From contig NZ_QUCY01000008.1 of the NCBI RefSeq assembly GCF_003474385.1, forward strand, positions 25,436-89,435: a stretch of DNA of 64,000 nucleotides. The letters run 5' to 3'. A program made the translations under genes and the position numbers. The first letter of the stretch is position 1; every line of letters begins with the position of its first letter. The DNA is from Senegalimassilia sp003474385. GTDB lineage: Bacteria; Actinomycetota; Coriobacteriia; Coriobacteriales; Eggerthellaceae. Below, in pieces: positions 27,933 to 35,250 of the stretch. Below the pieces are notes generated by a model. The model was not told the DNA's origin. It was given only the letters and a program-made list of their open reading frames with translations, and made no database searches.

Positions 27933-28454
27933 CTAAAGAATCCAGAGACCCACAAAACCTGCAAGCATACCCAACAAAGCCCCCACCACGACATCGCAAG
28001 GGAAATGCACGCCCGACACCACGCGGATGACCGCCAGCAACACCCCGGCAGCCATCATGACCGGCCCCGCCCATGCAAGCGGGCAGCAGGCGCAAAACGT
28101 CATGGCAATGACGAAGATGCTGAACGCGTGCCGGCTAGGGAACGAATTGCCGCGCGTATCCTTCGGGATGACGGGAGCGGCGTCGAACACCTCATACGGA
28201 CGTGGCGCGTTGATGACCTTGCGCAGCACGGTGACCAGCACGAACGAGATACCCGGTACCAGCGCGGCGCGGAGCAGCATGCCCGCCGCACCGGCTGCAC
28301 CGGTTGCCGCCGCATACGCCAGCCACGCAAGCAGGCACGGATACGCCACGTACACGGCGTCGGTGATGACCTTGTTCGCCAGCGACACGCCACGCGTCAG
28401 CACAGGACGCGCCCGCAAGGCATCGGTCATAGATATGTACGTGGTTTTTTGCAT
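27933..28454 (-). CDS. PAP2 family phosphatase (membrane)
   Basis: A 173-residue membrane protein with the three PAP2 acid phosphatase motifs: KVINAPRPY (KxxxxxxRP-like), SFPSRHAFS (PSRH) with the general-acid His, and VVSGVHFPCDVVVGA with the nucleophilic His and its Asp. It likely dephosphorylates a lipid pyrophosphate or phosphatidic acid at the outer membrane face. The ATG at 28454 is preferred; a TTG further upstream and an ATG eight codons later are alternatives, since no good ribosome site is seen. Confidence 0.85.
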   Translation of the reverse strand: MQKTTYISMTDALRARPVLTRGVSLANKVITDAVYVAYPCLLAWLAYAAATGAAGAAGMLLRAALVPGISFVLVTVLRKVINAPRPYEVFDAAPVIPKDTRGNSFPSRHAFSIFVIAMTFCACCPLAWAGPVMMAAGVLLAVIRVVSGVHFPCDVVVGALLGMLAGFVGLWIL

Positions 28455-28600
28455 GCCAGCATTGTATCCGATAGACAAATCGCACGCACTCGCGCACGTT
28501 TATAATCGGCTGATGACCTGGTGTGATGCAACGTTTTCCCAGGTCAACGCACGCATATGGTTCCTGCCAAAAAACACGCAAATGTATGTGATCCCGCATG

Positions 28601-28634
28601 AAAAACGCCCGCAGACGGCGATGTCTGCGGGCGT
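28601..28634 (-). terminator. Terminator of the que operon
   Basis: ACGCCCGCAGAC/GTCTGCGGGCGT forms a perfect 12-bp stem with a 6-nt loop, followed by TTTTT on the minus strand, 10 bp after the queF stop. Confidence 0.9.
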
Positions 28635-28643
28635 CAAGCGCTG

Positions 28644-29147
28644 CTAGCGGTTGTTCACGGCCTCGGGATGCAGGTCGTGGTTTGCCAGGCGATCCCAGGC
28701 AACCTGCTCCCAGCGTGTGCCGGGCTTGCCGTAGTTGCAGTACGGATCGATGGAGATGCCGCCACGCGGCAGGAACTTGCCCCATACCTCGATGTACTTC
28801 GGGTCCATCAACGTGATGAGGTCCTTCATGATCACGTTGACGCAATCCTCATGGAAGTCACCATGGTTACGGAAGCTGAACAGGTACAGCTTCAGGCTTT
28901 TGCTCTCCACCATGCGCACGTCGGGCACGTAGGAGATGTAGATAGTGGCGAAGTCGGGCTGGCCGGTGATCGGGCACAACGCCGTGAACTCCGGGCAGTT
29001 GAACTTCACGAAGTAGTCGTTGCCGGCGTGCTTGTTGTCGAACGTCTCAAGCACGCCGGAATCGTAGGTTTGCGGATATTGCACGCCCTGGTTGCCCAGG
29101 AGCGACAGGTCGTCGGTACCGGCGCGCATAGGTTTCTCGTTGGTCAT
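28644..29147 (-). CDS. queF: NADPH-dependent 7-cyano-7-deazaguanine reductase QueF
   Basis: A 167-residue unimodular QueF. The nucleophilic Cys58 lies in FTALCPITGQPDF, with the acid Asp65 close by, and ESKSLKLYLFSFRNHGDFHE (from residue 81) is the NADPH-binding QueF motif. It reduces preQ0 to preQ1 for queuosine. It is the last gene of queD-queE-queC-queF and is followed by a strong terminator. In the 111 bp before it lie a 14-bp palindrome (CCGCTGCGCAGCGG at 29219) and a short hairpin (GCGGCC/GGCCGC at 29166-29182). Confidence 0.96.
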   Translation of the reverse strand: MTNEKPMRAGTDDLSLLGNQGVQYPQTYDSGVLETFDNKHAGNDYFVKFNCPEFTALCPITGQPDFATIYISYVPDVRMVESKSLKLYLFSFRNHGDFHEDCVNVIMKDLITLMDPKYIEVWGKFLPRGGISIDPYCNYGKPGTRWEQVAWDRLANHDLHPEAVNNR

Positions 29148-29258
29148 AGGTTCTCCTTAGGAAGCGCGGCCGGAAGGGCCGCGAGGGTTGTAAGGGTTCG
29201 GGACTGCTGGGTAAACGGCCGCTGCGCAGCGGAAGGCGACCCTTCTAGCGGCAGCCTC

Positions 29259-30098
29259 CTACCCTTGGGCATCCAGCTTGTCGAGCAGCGGGTCGCGCAT
29301 GCCGTTGGCCTCAAAAGCGCGGTTGCGGTCGATGCACGTGCCGCATTTGCCGCACGGGCGCTCGCCGCCCTCGTAGCAGCTCCACGTAAGCTCGTAGGGA
29401 ACGTCCAGCTCAAGACCGCATTTCACGATATCGGCCTTCGACCAGGACACGAAGGGCGCTTCCATGTGCAGCTGGCCCGCCGTGCCCTGCGTGATGGCAA
29501 GGTTCATGGCGTTCACGAACTCGATGGAGCAATCGGGATAGGCGTCGCCGGCCCAATCGTCATGATGCGCGCCGTAGAACAGCACGCTCGCGCCCAGCGA
29601 CAGCGCCATGGACGCAGCGCTCGAGAGGAATAGTCCGTTGCGGAACGGCACGTACGTGCTGACCGGAGAGCCGTCCGCCTCGTCGATCTGATCGGCGTAG
29701 CTTTCCTCGGGAACGTCTTGCGAGGAGTGCTCGAGCAGGCTGCAGTCGCTGTCGGCAAAGATGGCGGAAAGATCGAGGAAGCGCTGCTCAACGCCGTAAT
29801 GCGCGGCGACGGCCTTCGCGCTCTCGATTTCCTTCTCGTGACGCTGGCCGTAGGAGATGCTCAGGGCGAACACGTTCTCCGCGCCGAAGCGCTTGACCGC
29901 CAAGGCCAGAAGCGTGCTGGAATCCACGCCACCGCTGCTGAGCACGAGCGCCTTTTGCGGGTTCTCGCCGCACACCTTGCCGTTCTCGTCGCGCGATGCC
30001 GGGTCCTCGCCCAGCGTCCCGTGCACGCGCAGGTTCTCACACGCGTTGGCGGCCGCAGCCGCGAACGAGGAGAACGCCTGTCCTTCGAAAATGCCCAT
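29259..30098 (-). CDS. queC: 7-cyano-7-deazaguanine synthase QueC
   Basis: A 279-residue enzyme with the PP-loop VLSSGGVDSSTLLALA and the zinc-binding Cys cluster near the C-terminus (CYEGGERPCGKCGTCIDR). It converts 7-carboxy-7-deazaguanine to preQ0 with ATP and ammonia. A 55-residue N-terminal stretch before the PP-loop is longer than usual. The ATG at 30098 comes two bases after the queE stop, with GAGGGG in the end of queE. All four que genes are adjacent on this strand. Confidence 0.95.
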   Translation of the reverse strand: MGIFEGQAFSSFAAAAANACENLRVHGTLGEDPASRDENGKVCGENPQKALVLSSGGVDSSTLLALAVKRFGAENVFALSISYGQRHEKEIESAKAVAAHYGVEQRFLDLSAIFADSDCSLLEHSSQDVPEESYADQIDEADGSPVSTYVPFRNGLFLSSAASMALSLGASVLFYGAHHDDWAGDAYPDCSIEFVNAMNLAITQGTAGQLHMEAPFVSWSKADIVKCGLELDVPYELTWSCYEGGERPCGKCGTCIDRNRAFEANGMRDPLLDKLDAQG

Positions 30099-30100
30099 CC

Positions 30101-30901
30101 TTACACGCCCCTCTCGACATCGGGCCAAATGACCTTGTGCAGCTGCACTTGGGCGGTTGCCCAGGTCATTTGGTTCTCTTGCATGAATTCAACGATGCGC
30201 GCCGGCTCGATGTCCCCAAAGCACGGGCTCAGGTACACCGGCACGCGCCCCGGCAGATCGAGCTGCCGGGCAACTTCCAAAGCGCGCGGCAAATCGCCCT
30301 GCCCGCACACGAACTTCACCGTGTCGCGCGTGTCGAGCAGGCGGAAGTTCGCGGGCAGCATCCGCTGCTCCATGCCGCTTGATGGCAGCTTCCAGTCTAC
30401 GGTGAAAGAGAGCACCCCGGGCGCAGCGTTGCCGATACGCGCGCGCAACTCGGCAAGTTCGTTCAAGTCGGCGGCGCCATTCGTCTCGATCTCCACGCGT
30501 AGGCCGCGGCCGCTCGGACCGGGTTCGCCCAGCAGCAGCTCCACCAGCCGCGGCAACAACGGCTGCAGCACCGGCTCGCCGCCGGTGAGCGTCACGCATT
30601 CCACGCCGGCCTGCCGCACCCACGCCGCCAGCTGCTCGGGGATTTCGTCCTTCGCCGCGGCATCCGGGACGTTCGCCCACATGGTGTCGCAATAACCGCA
30701 ACGCAGATTGCAGCCGGTAAATCGGATGAACGCCGCCAGCTTGCCCGCGCACGCCCCTTCGCCATTGATGCTGACGAACCGCTCCGCAACCGGCATGGTC
30801 GCCTGTGAGCTGGACTGGTCGGCGCTTCGGCATTGCGATGCCGAGAACGCGTCGTGCAGGCTGCCGTAGGTTGCCGTTGCGTTTTCGTTTTCGCAGGTCA
30901 T
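30101..30901 (-). CDS. queE: 7-carboxy-7-deazaguanine synthase QueE (radical SAM)
   Basis: A 266-residue radical SAM enzyme with CNLRCGYC and TLTGGEP. The N-terminal SINGEGACAGKLAAFIRF motif is typical of QueE. It rearranges 6-carboxytetrahydropterin, the QueD product, into 7-carboxy-7-deazaguanine. The ATG at 30901 lies 7 bp after the queD stop; a Met at MPVAERF, 34 residues in, would be closer to typical QueE starts and is an alternative. Confidence 0.95.
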   Translation of the reverse strand: MTCENENATATYGSLHDAFSASQCRSADQSSSQATMPVAERFVSINGEGACAGKLAAFIRFTGCNLRCGYCDTMWANVPDAAAKDEIPEQLAAWVRQAGVECVTLTGGEPVLQPLLPRLVELLLGEPGPSGRGLRVEIETNGAADLNELAELRARIGNAAPGVLSFTVDWKLPSSGMEQRMLPANFRLLDTRDTVKFVCGQGDLPRALEVARQLDLPGRVPVYLSPCFGDIEPARIVEFMQENQMTWATAQVQLHKVIWPDVERGV

Positions 30902-30908
30902 AGCTTCG

Positions 30909-31328
30909 CTACGCGCGGTAAATCGCGCAGTTGTTCGGCGTTTCGTACACGTCCACCTGCGACACGGGGAAACCCTGCTCGGCAAGCTTGCCGAAGAAGT
31001 AACGCGCCAGGTTCTCCGCGGTGGTGCGGAAGGGCATCATCGATAGCGTGAACCCCTCCTCACGCAGGCAATCAAGGGTTTTGGGCATGAGCGAGCCCTC
31101 CTCTACCACGAACGAGTGGTCGAGTTCCTCGGTAAGGTCGCGCAGCGCATGCTTGAAGTCCGCGAAGTCGATGACCATATCCTTGTGCGTGCCCTCGGTT
31201 TGCAGCTCGGCCTGCTCGAGATACGCCACCACGCGCCAGCGATGACCGTGCAGGTTCTCGCACTTGCCGTGGTAATCGGTCAGAAAATGCGCAGCGTCGA
31301 AGCTGCTCTCCGTTTTCAGCCCATACAT
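30909..31328 (-). CDS. queD: 6-carboxytetrahydropterin synthase QueD
   Basis: A 139-residue PTPS-family enzyme. FDAAHFL and CENLHGHRW supply the three zinc His and the catalytic Cys; a Glu near TPNNCAIY ends the active site. It turns dihydroneopterin triphosphate into 6-carboxytetrahydropterin. The ATG at 31328 follows GGAAGGG. It is the first gene of the que operon, behind a promoter and a preQ1-like leader. Confidence 0.95.
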   Translation of the reverse strand: MYGLKTESSFDAAHFLTDYHGKCENLHGHRWRVVAYLEQAELQTEGTHKDMVIDFADFKHALRDLTEELDHSFVVEEGSLMPKTLDCLREEGFTLSMMPFRTTAENLARYFFGKLAEQGFPVSQVDVYETPNNCAIYRA

Positions 31329-31449
31329 AGCAAAAGCCCTTCCATCAAGCGAAAACCGCCGTCGGAAAGGCCCTTTTCGAAATGCGCGACAACCTGCAAC
31401 GATGCAGCGGAAGCTGTTCACCCCCGCCGATAAAACCGCGCCGTCGCGC

Positions 31450-31474
31450 AAAACGCCCGCCACGATCAGCAGGC
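31450..31474 (-). terminator. Candidate attenuator in the que leader
   Basis: GCCTGC and GCGGGC pair (one G-U) across an 8-nt loop, followed by GTTTT on the minus strand. It lies directly after the preQ1-like element and 120 bp before queD, as expected for a transcriptional expression platform. The stem is short. Confidence 0.45.
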
Positions 31475-31480
31475 AAGGTA

Positions 31481-31519
31481 CCTAGTTTTGTTTACCGACA
31501 GGAGGTTTTCGAACTGTCC
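31481..31519 (-). promoter_or_regulatory. Candidate preQ1-I riboswitch aptamer
   Basis: On the minus strand a 5-bp stem GACAG/CTGTC encloses a 12-nt loop that begins TTC and ends C, followed by the A-rich tail GTAAACAAAACTAGG. This is the layout of preQ1 class I aptamers (stem, loop starting UUC or UC and ending C, tail AAAACUA or ACAAAACAAGG). It starts about 9 nt after the predicted transcription start and leads into queDECF. One reservation: the usual pseudoknot G-C pair between loop and tail is not obvious to me. Confidence 0.55.
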
Positions 31520-31534
31520 ATCAATCACGCGGCA

Positions 31535-31562
31535 AGTATACCGCCCCAAAGCCGCAAACAAC
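31535..31562 (-). promoter_or_regulatory. Promoter of the queDECF operon
   Basis: TATACT (31535-31540, minus strand) is a strong -10; GTTGTT/TTGTTT lies 15-16 nt upstream as a weak -35. Predicted start near 31528 puts the riboswitch candidate at the 5' end. Confidence 0.55.
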
Positions 31563-31623
31563 GCCGCATCCGCACTTCCGCACGATAACCGCAAGCGCTA
31601 GAGCAGCGCCACCAGACACTTCA

Positions 31624-31716
31624 GCGGACACTTAAGAGACGTAGCACTTAGGGGACGTAGCGTTAAGTGTCCGACCTCATGGCGCTACCAGATTGGACAC
31701 TTAACGCTACGTCCCC
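31624..31716. repeat. Dispersed ~22-bp repeat, half copy plus inverted pair
   Basis: Two copies of a 22-bp sequence containing GGACACTTAACGCTACGTCC lie head to head (31651-31672 and 31695-31716), giving perfect 22-bp arms with a 22-nt loop. A diverged copy precedes them at 31624-31647. Other copies lie at 32532, 32586 and 36379. Confidence 0.75.
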
Positions 31717-31760
31717 AATGTGTCCGCCCGAAGTGTCCGATGCCCCGCAGATGCCGAAAG

Positions 31761-32414
31761 CTAGAGCAACGCCAGCGTGCTTGCGATCAGCTCGTCCCAG
31801 GTGTGCGAGACGAACGAGGGGCGCTCGGCCGTCAATACGGGCTCGTTGAACATGCCCCAGGTCACCGCCGCGGTGCTTGCGCCTGCCGCGTTGCCGGATT
31901 GCAGGTCGAACGGGGCGTCGCCGACGTACAGGCACTCGCTGGGATCGAACCCCAGCAGCTCGCAACCGCGGACCACCGGCTGGGGATCGGGCTTCGGGCG
32001 CTCGATATCGTCCCAGCCCACACAGCAATCCAGATACGATGCGGCACCCACCATCTCAAGCCCGCGCCAGGCAACCGCATGACGCTTCGAAGTGACCACG
32101 CCCAGCTTCAGGCCAGCGCTTGCGAGCTCCGCCAGCGCCTCAACCGTTCCGGGGAACGCCTTGATCATCTTATCGTGCACCGTTTTGTTGTGCGTTCGAT
32201 ACACTTCGCAGAACCGCTCCTGCAGCACCGGATCGTCCGTGTAGTCCTTGACCTGCACGGCCAGCGGTTGCCCCACTTTCTGCAGGTACTCCTCGTCGCT
32301 GAGCTGACGGCCCAGCACCGCAGGACCCGCATAGTGGAAGCTCGCCAAAAGCAGCTCGCGAGAATCCACCAGCGTGCCATCGTTGTCGAACAAAACCGCT
32401 TTCAAACCAGCCAT
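31761..32414 (-). CDS. HAD superfamily hydrolase (phosphoglycolate phosphatase-like)
   Basis: A 217-residue HAD enzyme with motif I LFDNDGTLVDS (nucleophile Asp), motif II in GVVTSKRHA, the Lys of motif III in ERPKPDPQPV and motif IV YVGDAPFDL. The cap is helical (type C1), as in phosphoglycolate phosphatase and PpaX-like enzymes. It dephosphorylates a small phosphate ester; the actual substrate is not predictable. It stands alone between the que leader and tRNA-Ala and is flanked by the dispersed repeat. Confidence 0.85.
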   Translation of the reverse strand: MAGLKAVLFDNDGTLVDSRELLLASFHYAGPAVLGRQLSDEEYLQKVGQPLAVQVKDYTDDPVLQERFCEVYRTHNKTVHDKMIKAFPGTVEALAELASAGLKLGVVTSKRHAVAWRGLEMVGAASYLDCCVGWDDIERPKPDPQPVVRGCELLGFDPSECLYVGDAPFDLQSGNAAGASTAAVTWGMFNEPVLTAERPSFVSHTWDELIASTLALL

Positions 32415-32531
32415 GATGCTCCTTATTTATCTATATGAGCCCGCTCCGCAAACCAACGGACGGCAACAGCGACCGCTTTCGAGTTGCGCCAACGCCATCG
32501 AAACCGCTCTCCCGCCGATTCCCATCGATCC

Positions 32532-32553
32532 GGACACTTAGTGCTACGTCCCC
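32532..32553. repeat. Dispersed ~22-bp repeat copy
   Basis: GGACACTTAGTGCTACGTCC plus CC differs from the pair at 31651/31695 at three positions. Confidence 0.65.
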
Positions 32554-32585
32554 CGAATCGTCATGCCGCCGATTCCGGCCGGGTC

Positions 32586-32607
32586 GGATACTTAGCCCTA
32601 CGTCCCC
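32586..32607. repeat. Dispersed ~22-bp repeat copy
   Basis: GGATACTTAGCCCTACGTCC plus CC, a diverged copy 54 bp after the previous one in the same orientation. Confidence 0.6.
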
Positions 32608-32620
32608 GAAGCGTCTGGGA

Positions 32621-32655
32621 AAAGAAAAAGGGCTGCCGGATTACCAGCAGCCCTT
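32621..32655 (-). terminator. Terminator of tRNA-Ala
   Basis: AAGGGCTGC/GCAGCCCTT forms a 9-bp stem, followed on the minus strand by TTTTTC, 10 bp after the tRNA 3' end. Confidence 0.85.
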
Positions 32656-32664
32656 GCAATTCCA

Positions 32665-32740
32665 TGGTGGAGATGATGGGATTCGAACCCACGACCCCTA
32701 CGTTGCGAACGTAATGCTCTCCCAGCTGAGCTACATCCCC
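32665..32740 (-). tRNA. tRNA-Ala (anticodon CGC)
   Basis: The 76-nt minus-strand sequence folds as a cloverleaf. The acceptor stem GGGGATG/CATCTCC has one G-U pair, the D-arm has AGCTCAGCTGGGAGAGC, the anticodon arm TTACG-TTCGCAA-CGTAG gives anticodon CGC (codon GCG), and the T-arm is GTGGG-TTCGAAT-CCCAT. Discriminator A and an encoded CCA end it. Confidence 0.96.
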
Positions 32741-32842
32741 ATGCGTATTGCGCTTTGCGCGAGAAAGTATTTTCCTCGTTCAAACGCTGTTTGTCAAATA
32801 CTTCTTCGCGGGCATCCGCAAAAAGTTCACGGTTGAAACCGC

Positions 32843-33175
32843 TTACGACAGGACGCGCTCCTCCACGAGAGGAGACTCCACGCCCGGCTCGTCGCCTTCG
32901 GGAATGAAAGGCTCGAACAGCGGCTCGCCGTTCTGCGACAGCTCGACCATGCCGGTGAGCACGTCGACATACTGGTACGACTGACGGGCGGTGCGGCCGC
33001 GCTTGCGATCGACTTCCATGATGAACAGCTGCGGGTGCACCTGCATGAGCGTGCCCTCGCTCTCGACGATCTTGGAGCGGCCCATGTTGGCGCGCACTTT
33101 CAGGCGTTGACCGACGAAATCGTGTAACGTATCATGAATGGAGTCGACGATTTGCGCTTGTTTCGCTAAGTCCAT
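32843..33175 (-). CDS. veg: Veg family protein
   Basis: A 110-residue protein that matches the Veg family (about 80-90 residues) with GQRLKVRANMGRSKIVESEGTL-type spacing: LKVRANMGRSK, EGTLMQVHPQLF and YQYVDVLTGMVEL. The last 25 residues form an acidic tail. In Bacillus subtilis Veg affects biofilm matrix control; its biochemical role is unknown. In many genomes veg lies next to rsmA/ksgA, as it does here, which supports the call. TAGGAAAGAG precedes the ATG. Confidence 0.85.
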   Translation of the reverse strand: MDLAKQAQIVDSIHDTLHDFVGQRLKVRANMGRSKIVESEGTLMQVHPQLFIMEVDRKRGRTARQSYQYVDVLTGMVELSQNGEPLFEPFIPEGDEPGVESPLVEERVLS

Positions 33176-33302
33176 AGTTGCTCTTTCCTACATAACACAC
33201 AGATAACAGCTCAAAATTGTATCATGCGGGTCAATGCACGCTTACTTCTCCATGTTTTGCACCTAATTCCATAGCAGTTCGCACACAATGGCCATATTTT
33301 GG

Positions 33303-34211
33303 CTATAAGCCCTGCTGCAGCGCCAGCAGCGCTTTGCCCATGTTCACGAACTCGGCAAGAGACAGCGTCTCACCGCGACGTTTGGGGTCGATGCCCGCTT
33401 GCTCGAACAGATCCGGCAGATGCGGGCCCACCGCGGCGCCGCCGGCTCCGCGGCCGGCGAAGTAGGTTTTGCACGAGTTCGAAAGCGTTTTGCGGCGGCT
33501 GGCGAACGCGGCGTCGGCCATGGCGCAAGCGGCGCGCACCACTTCCCCGTCAAGCGGTTTCCCCTGCTCATCGAGCACAGGCGTGCGGTTCAGGCGGATG
33601 ACCGCGCTGTCCACGCGCGGCGGCGGGAAGAAGTTGTTCGGGCTGACCGGGAAGCGCCCCGCCGGTTGCGCATACAGCCGCAGCTTCACCGTGTAGGCGC
33701 CGTAGTTCTTCGTGCCCGGCTCGGCGGCCATACGGTCGGCCACCTCCTTCTGCACCATCACCGTTGCAGAATCAAGCGATTCGATGCGCTGGAAATAGTC
33801 GAGCACCACCGTGGCGGCGACGGCGTACGGCAGGTTCGCCACCAGCTTGTTGGGGGCGTCTTGCCCGTCCAGGTCGGCAAGCTGCAGGTCAAGCGCATCT
33901 TTCTGGATAAGCGTGAACGAATCCCACCACGGCTCCAGCGTTTCGGCCAGCACCGCAGGCAAGTCGGTATCGCGCTCGATGGACGTGACGTGCTTCGCGT
34001 TTTGCAGCAGGGCCATGGTGAGCGTGCCGATGCCGGGACCGATCTCGAGCACGTTGTCCGCGCCCTCGAGCTCGGCCAGCGCTACGATCTTTGCCACGAT
34101 GGCCTCGTTGACCAGGAAGTTCTGCCCAAGCGAGTACTTTGCCGAAAGCCCGTGATCTGCCAGCACCTGCCGAGTGACCGAAAGGTTGGCCAAAGACGAT
34201 ACGCTACCCAC
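33303..34211 (-). CDS. rsmA: 16S rRNA dimethyladenosine transferase RsmA (KsgA)
   Basis: A 302-residue SAM-dependent methyltransferase: SLGQNFLVNEAIVAKIV, EIGPGIGTLTMALL, IERDTDLPAVLAE, NLPYAVA (catalytic NLPY) and FFPPPRVDSAVIRL. It dimethylates two adenines near the 3' end of 16S rRNA. The start is taken as GTG 34211, which overlaps the stop of the upstream flavoprotein gene by 8 bp and has AGGGGAAG before it; a longer frame would add about 70 Arg-rich residues that mirror the upstream gene in another frame. Confidence 0.94.
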   Translation of the reverse strand: MGSVSSLANLSVTRQVLADHGLSAKYSLGQNFLVNEAIVAKIVALAELEGADNVLEIGPGIGTLTMALLQNAKHVTSIERDTDLPAVLAETLEPWWDSFTLIQKDALDLQLADLDGQDAPNKLVANLPYAVAATVVLDYFQRIESLDSATVMVQKEVADRMAAEPGTKNYGAYTVKLRLYAQPAGRFPVSPNNFFPPPRVDSAVIRLNRTPVLDEQGKPLDGEVVRAACAMADAAFASRRKTLSNSCKTYFAGRGAGGAAVGPHLPDLFEQAGIDPKRRGETLSLAEFVNMGKALLALQQGL

Positions 34212-35250
34212 GGCGCTTCCCCTGCTTGCCGCGGCCGCCGCCCTGCTTCGAGCCGCCCTTGCCGGACTTGCCCTGCCCGCTTTTGCCCTTGGGGGCATGC
34301 GGGTTCTCGTGCTTGGCCTGCACCGTGCCGTTCGTGCCGCGCTTGGCGTTGGCGTGCTTCTTCTGAGCCGAACGCTTGCGACCGTGCTGCGCCGCATCGA
34401 TGCGACGGCCGTCCTCGTCAAGCTGGATGACCTGGCGCTCGGCGCCGTTCTCGCCCAGGTTCAGGCGCGCGCGGTTCTGGCGGCGTTGCGCCTGAGAGGC
34501 CAGCTGAGCGGCGAAATCGTCCTCGGCGAACGTCTCGGGCTCGAACTCGTCGGCCTGCTCCGCCGGTTCATCTTCGGCAGGGAACCCCTGATCGCCAGCG
34601 CCCTGGTCGGCCATCTTGCCCCCGGCAAAGGCACGCACCACGGGCCCCTCGACGGGATACTCGTCGGCCTCGTCGACGATCTCGCCGGATTCATCGATCT
34701 TGCCGACCCAATCCAGCACTCGCTCCAAACGGAAGCCCGCCACAGCGGCGGCAGAGCGGACGCACCCCACAAGCGGGTCGAAGCCGTGCGGATCGCCGCC
34801 CTCGCCCACCACGTGCAGCGTGCAGGGGCGCTTGAGCGCACGGGTGCGCGTCCAGAAATACGGCTGGAAACGATCAAGCATGCACTTGAGCTGCGAAGAC
34901 GGGCCGGCGAAATACACCGGCGCCACGACGATCAGCTCGTCGGCATCCTCGAGCAGCGGGTACACGTCGTCCATGTCGTCGCGGATAGCGCAACGGCGCG
35001 GCGCCTCGTCCTCGGCGCGCTGCTCCTCGAAGGCCTCCTCCTCGACGGCCTCCTGCTCGGTCATCGCGCCCTGCGCCTTGCGCTTGCAGAAATCGCAGGC
35101 GTTGCATCCGGCCACGTCGAGCGTGGATACAGGCGCCAGGTACACCTCGTCTTCCGGGCACTCCTCGATGCAGCTTTCGAACAAAAGGTCCGCAAGCGCG
35201 CCGCTTCGCCCCTCGACGCGAGGCGAGCCGACGATGATCAGGCGTTTCAT
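34204..35250 (-). CDS. NADPH-dependent FMN reductase/flavodoxin-fold protein with long basic tail
   Basis: Residues 1-~215 of 348 look like an iron-sulphur flavoprotein or multimeric flavodoxin: LIIVGSPRVEGRSGALAD is the FMN phosphate loop, CNACDFCKRK is a compact Cys cluster, and IVVAPVYFAGPSSQLKCMLDR is the usual second FMN segment. An acidic insert (EEEAFEEQRAEDEAP) splits it. The last ~130 residues are low-complexity, first acidic, then very basic and Gly/Lys-rich (KGKSGQGKSGKGGSKQGG), as in nucleic-acid-binding tails. The gene overlaps tatD upstream by 4 bp (ATGA) and rsmA downstream by 8 bp. The tail and location suggest a link to RNA or ribosomes; that is inference. Confidence 0.8.
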   Translation of the reverse strand: MKRLIIVGSPRVEGRSGALADLLFESCIEECPEDEVYLAPVSTLDVAGCNACDFCKRKAQGAMTEQEAVEEEAFEEQRAEDEAPRRCAIRDDMDDVYPLLEDADELIVVAPVYFAGPSSQLKCMLDRFQPYFWTRTRALKRPCTLHVVGEGGDPHGFDPLVGCVRSAAAVAGFRLERVLDWVGKIDESGEIVDEADEYPVEGPVVRAFAGGKMADQGAGDQGFPAEDEPAEQADEFEPETFAEDDFAAQLASQAQRRQNRARLNLGENGAERQVIQLDEDGRRIDAAQHGRKRSAQKKHANAKRGTNGTVQAKHENPHAPKGKSGQGKSGKGGSKQGGGRGKQGKRRG

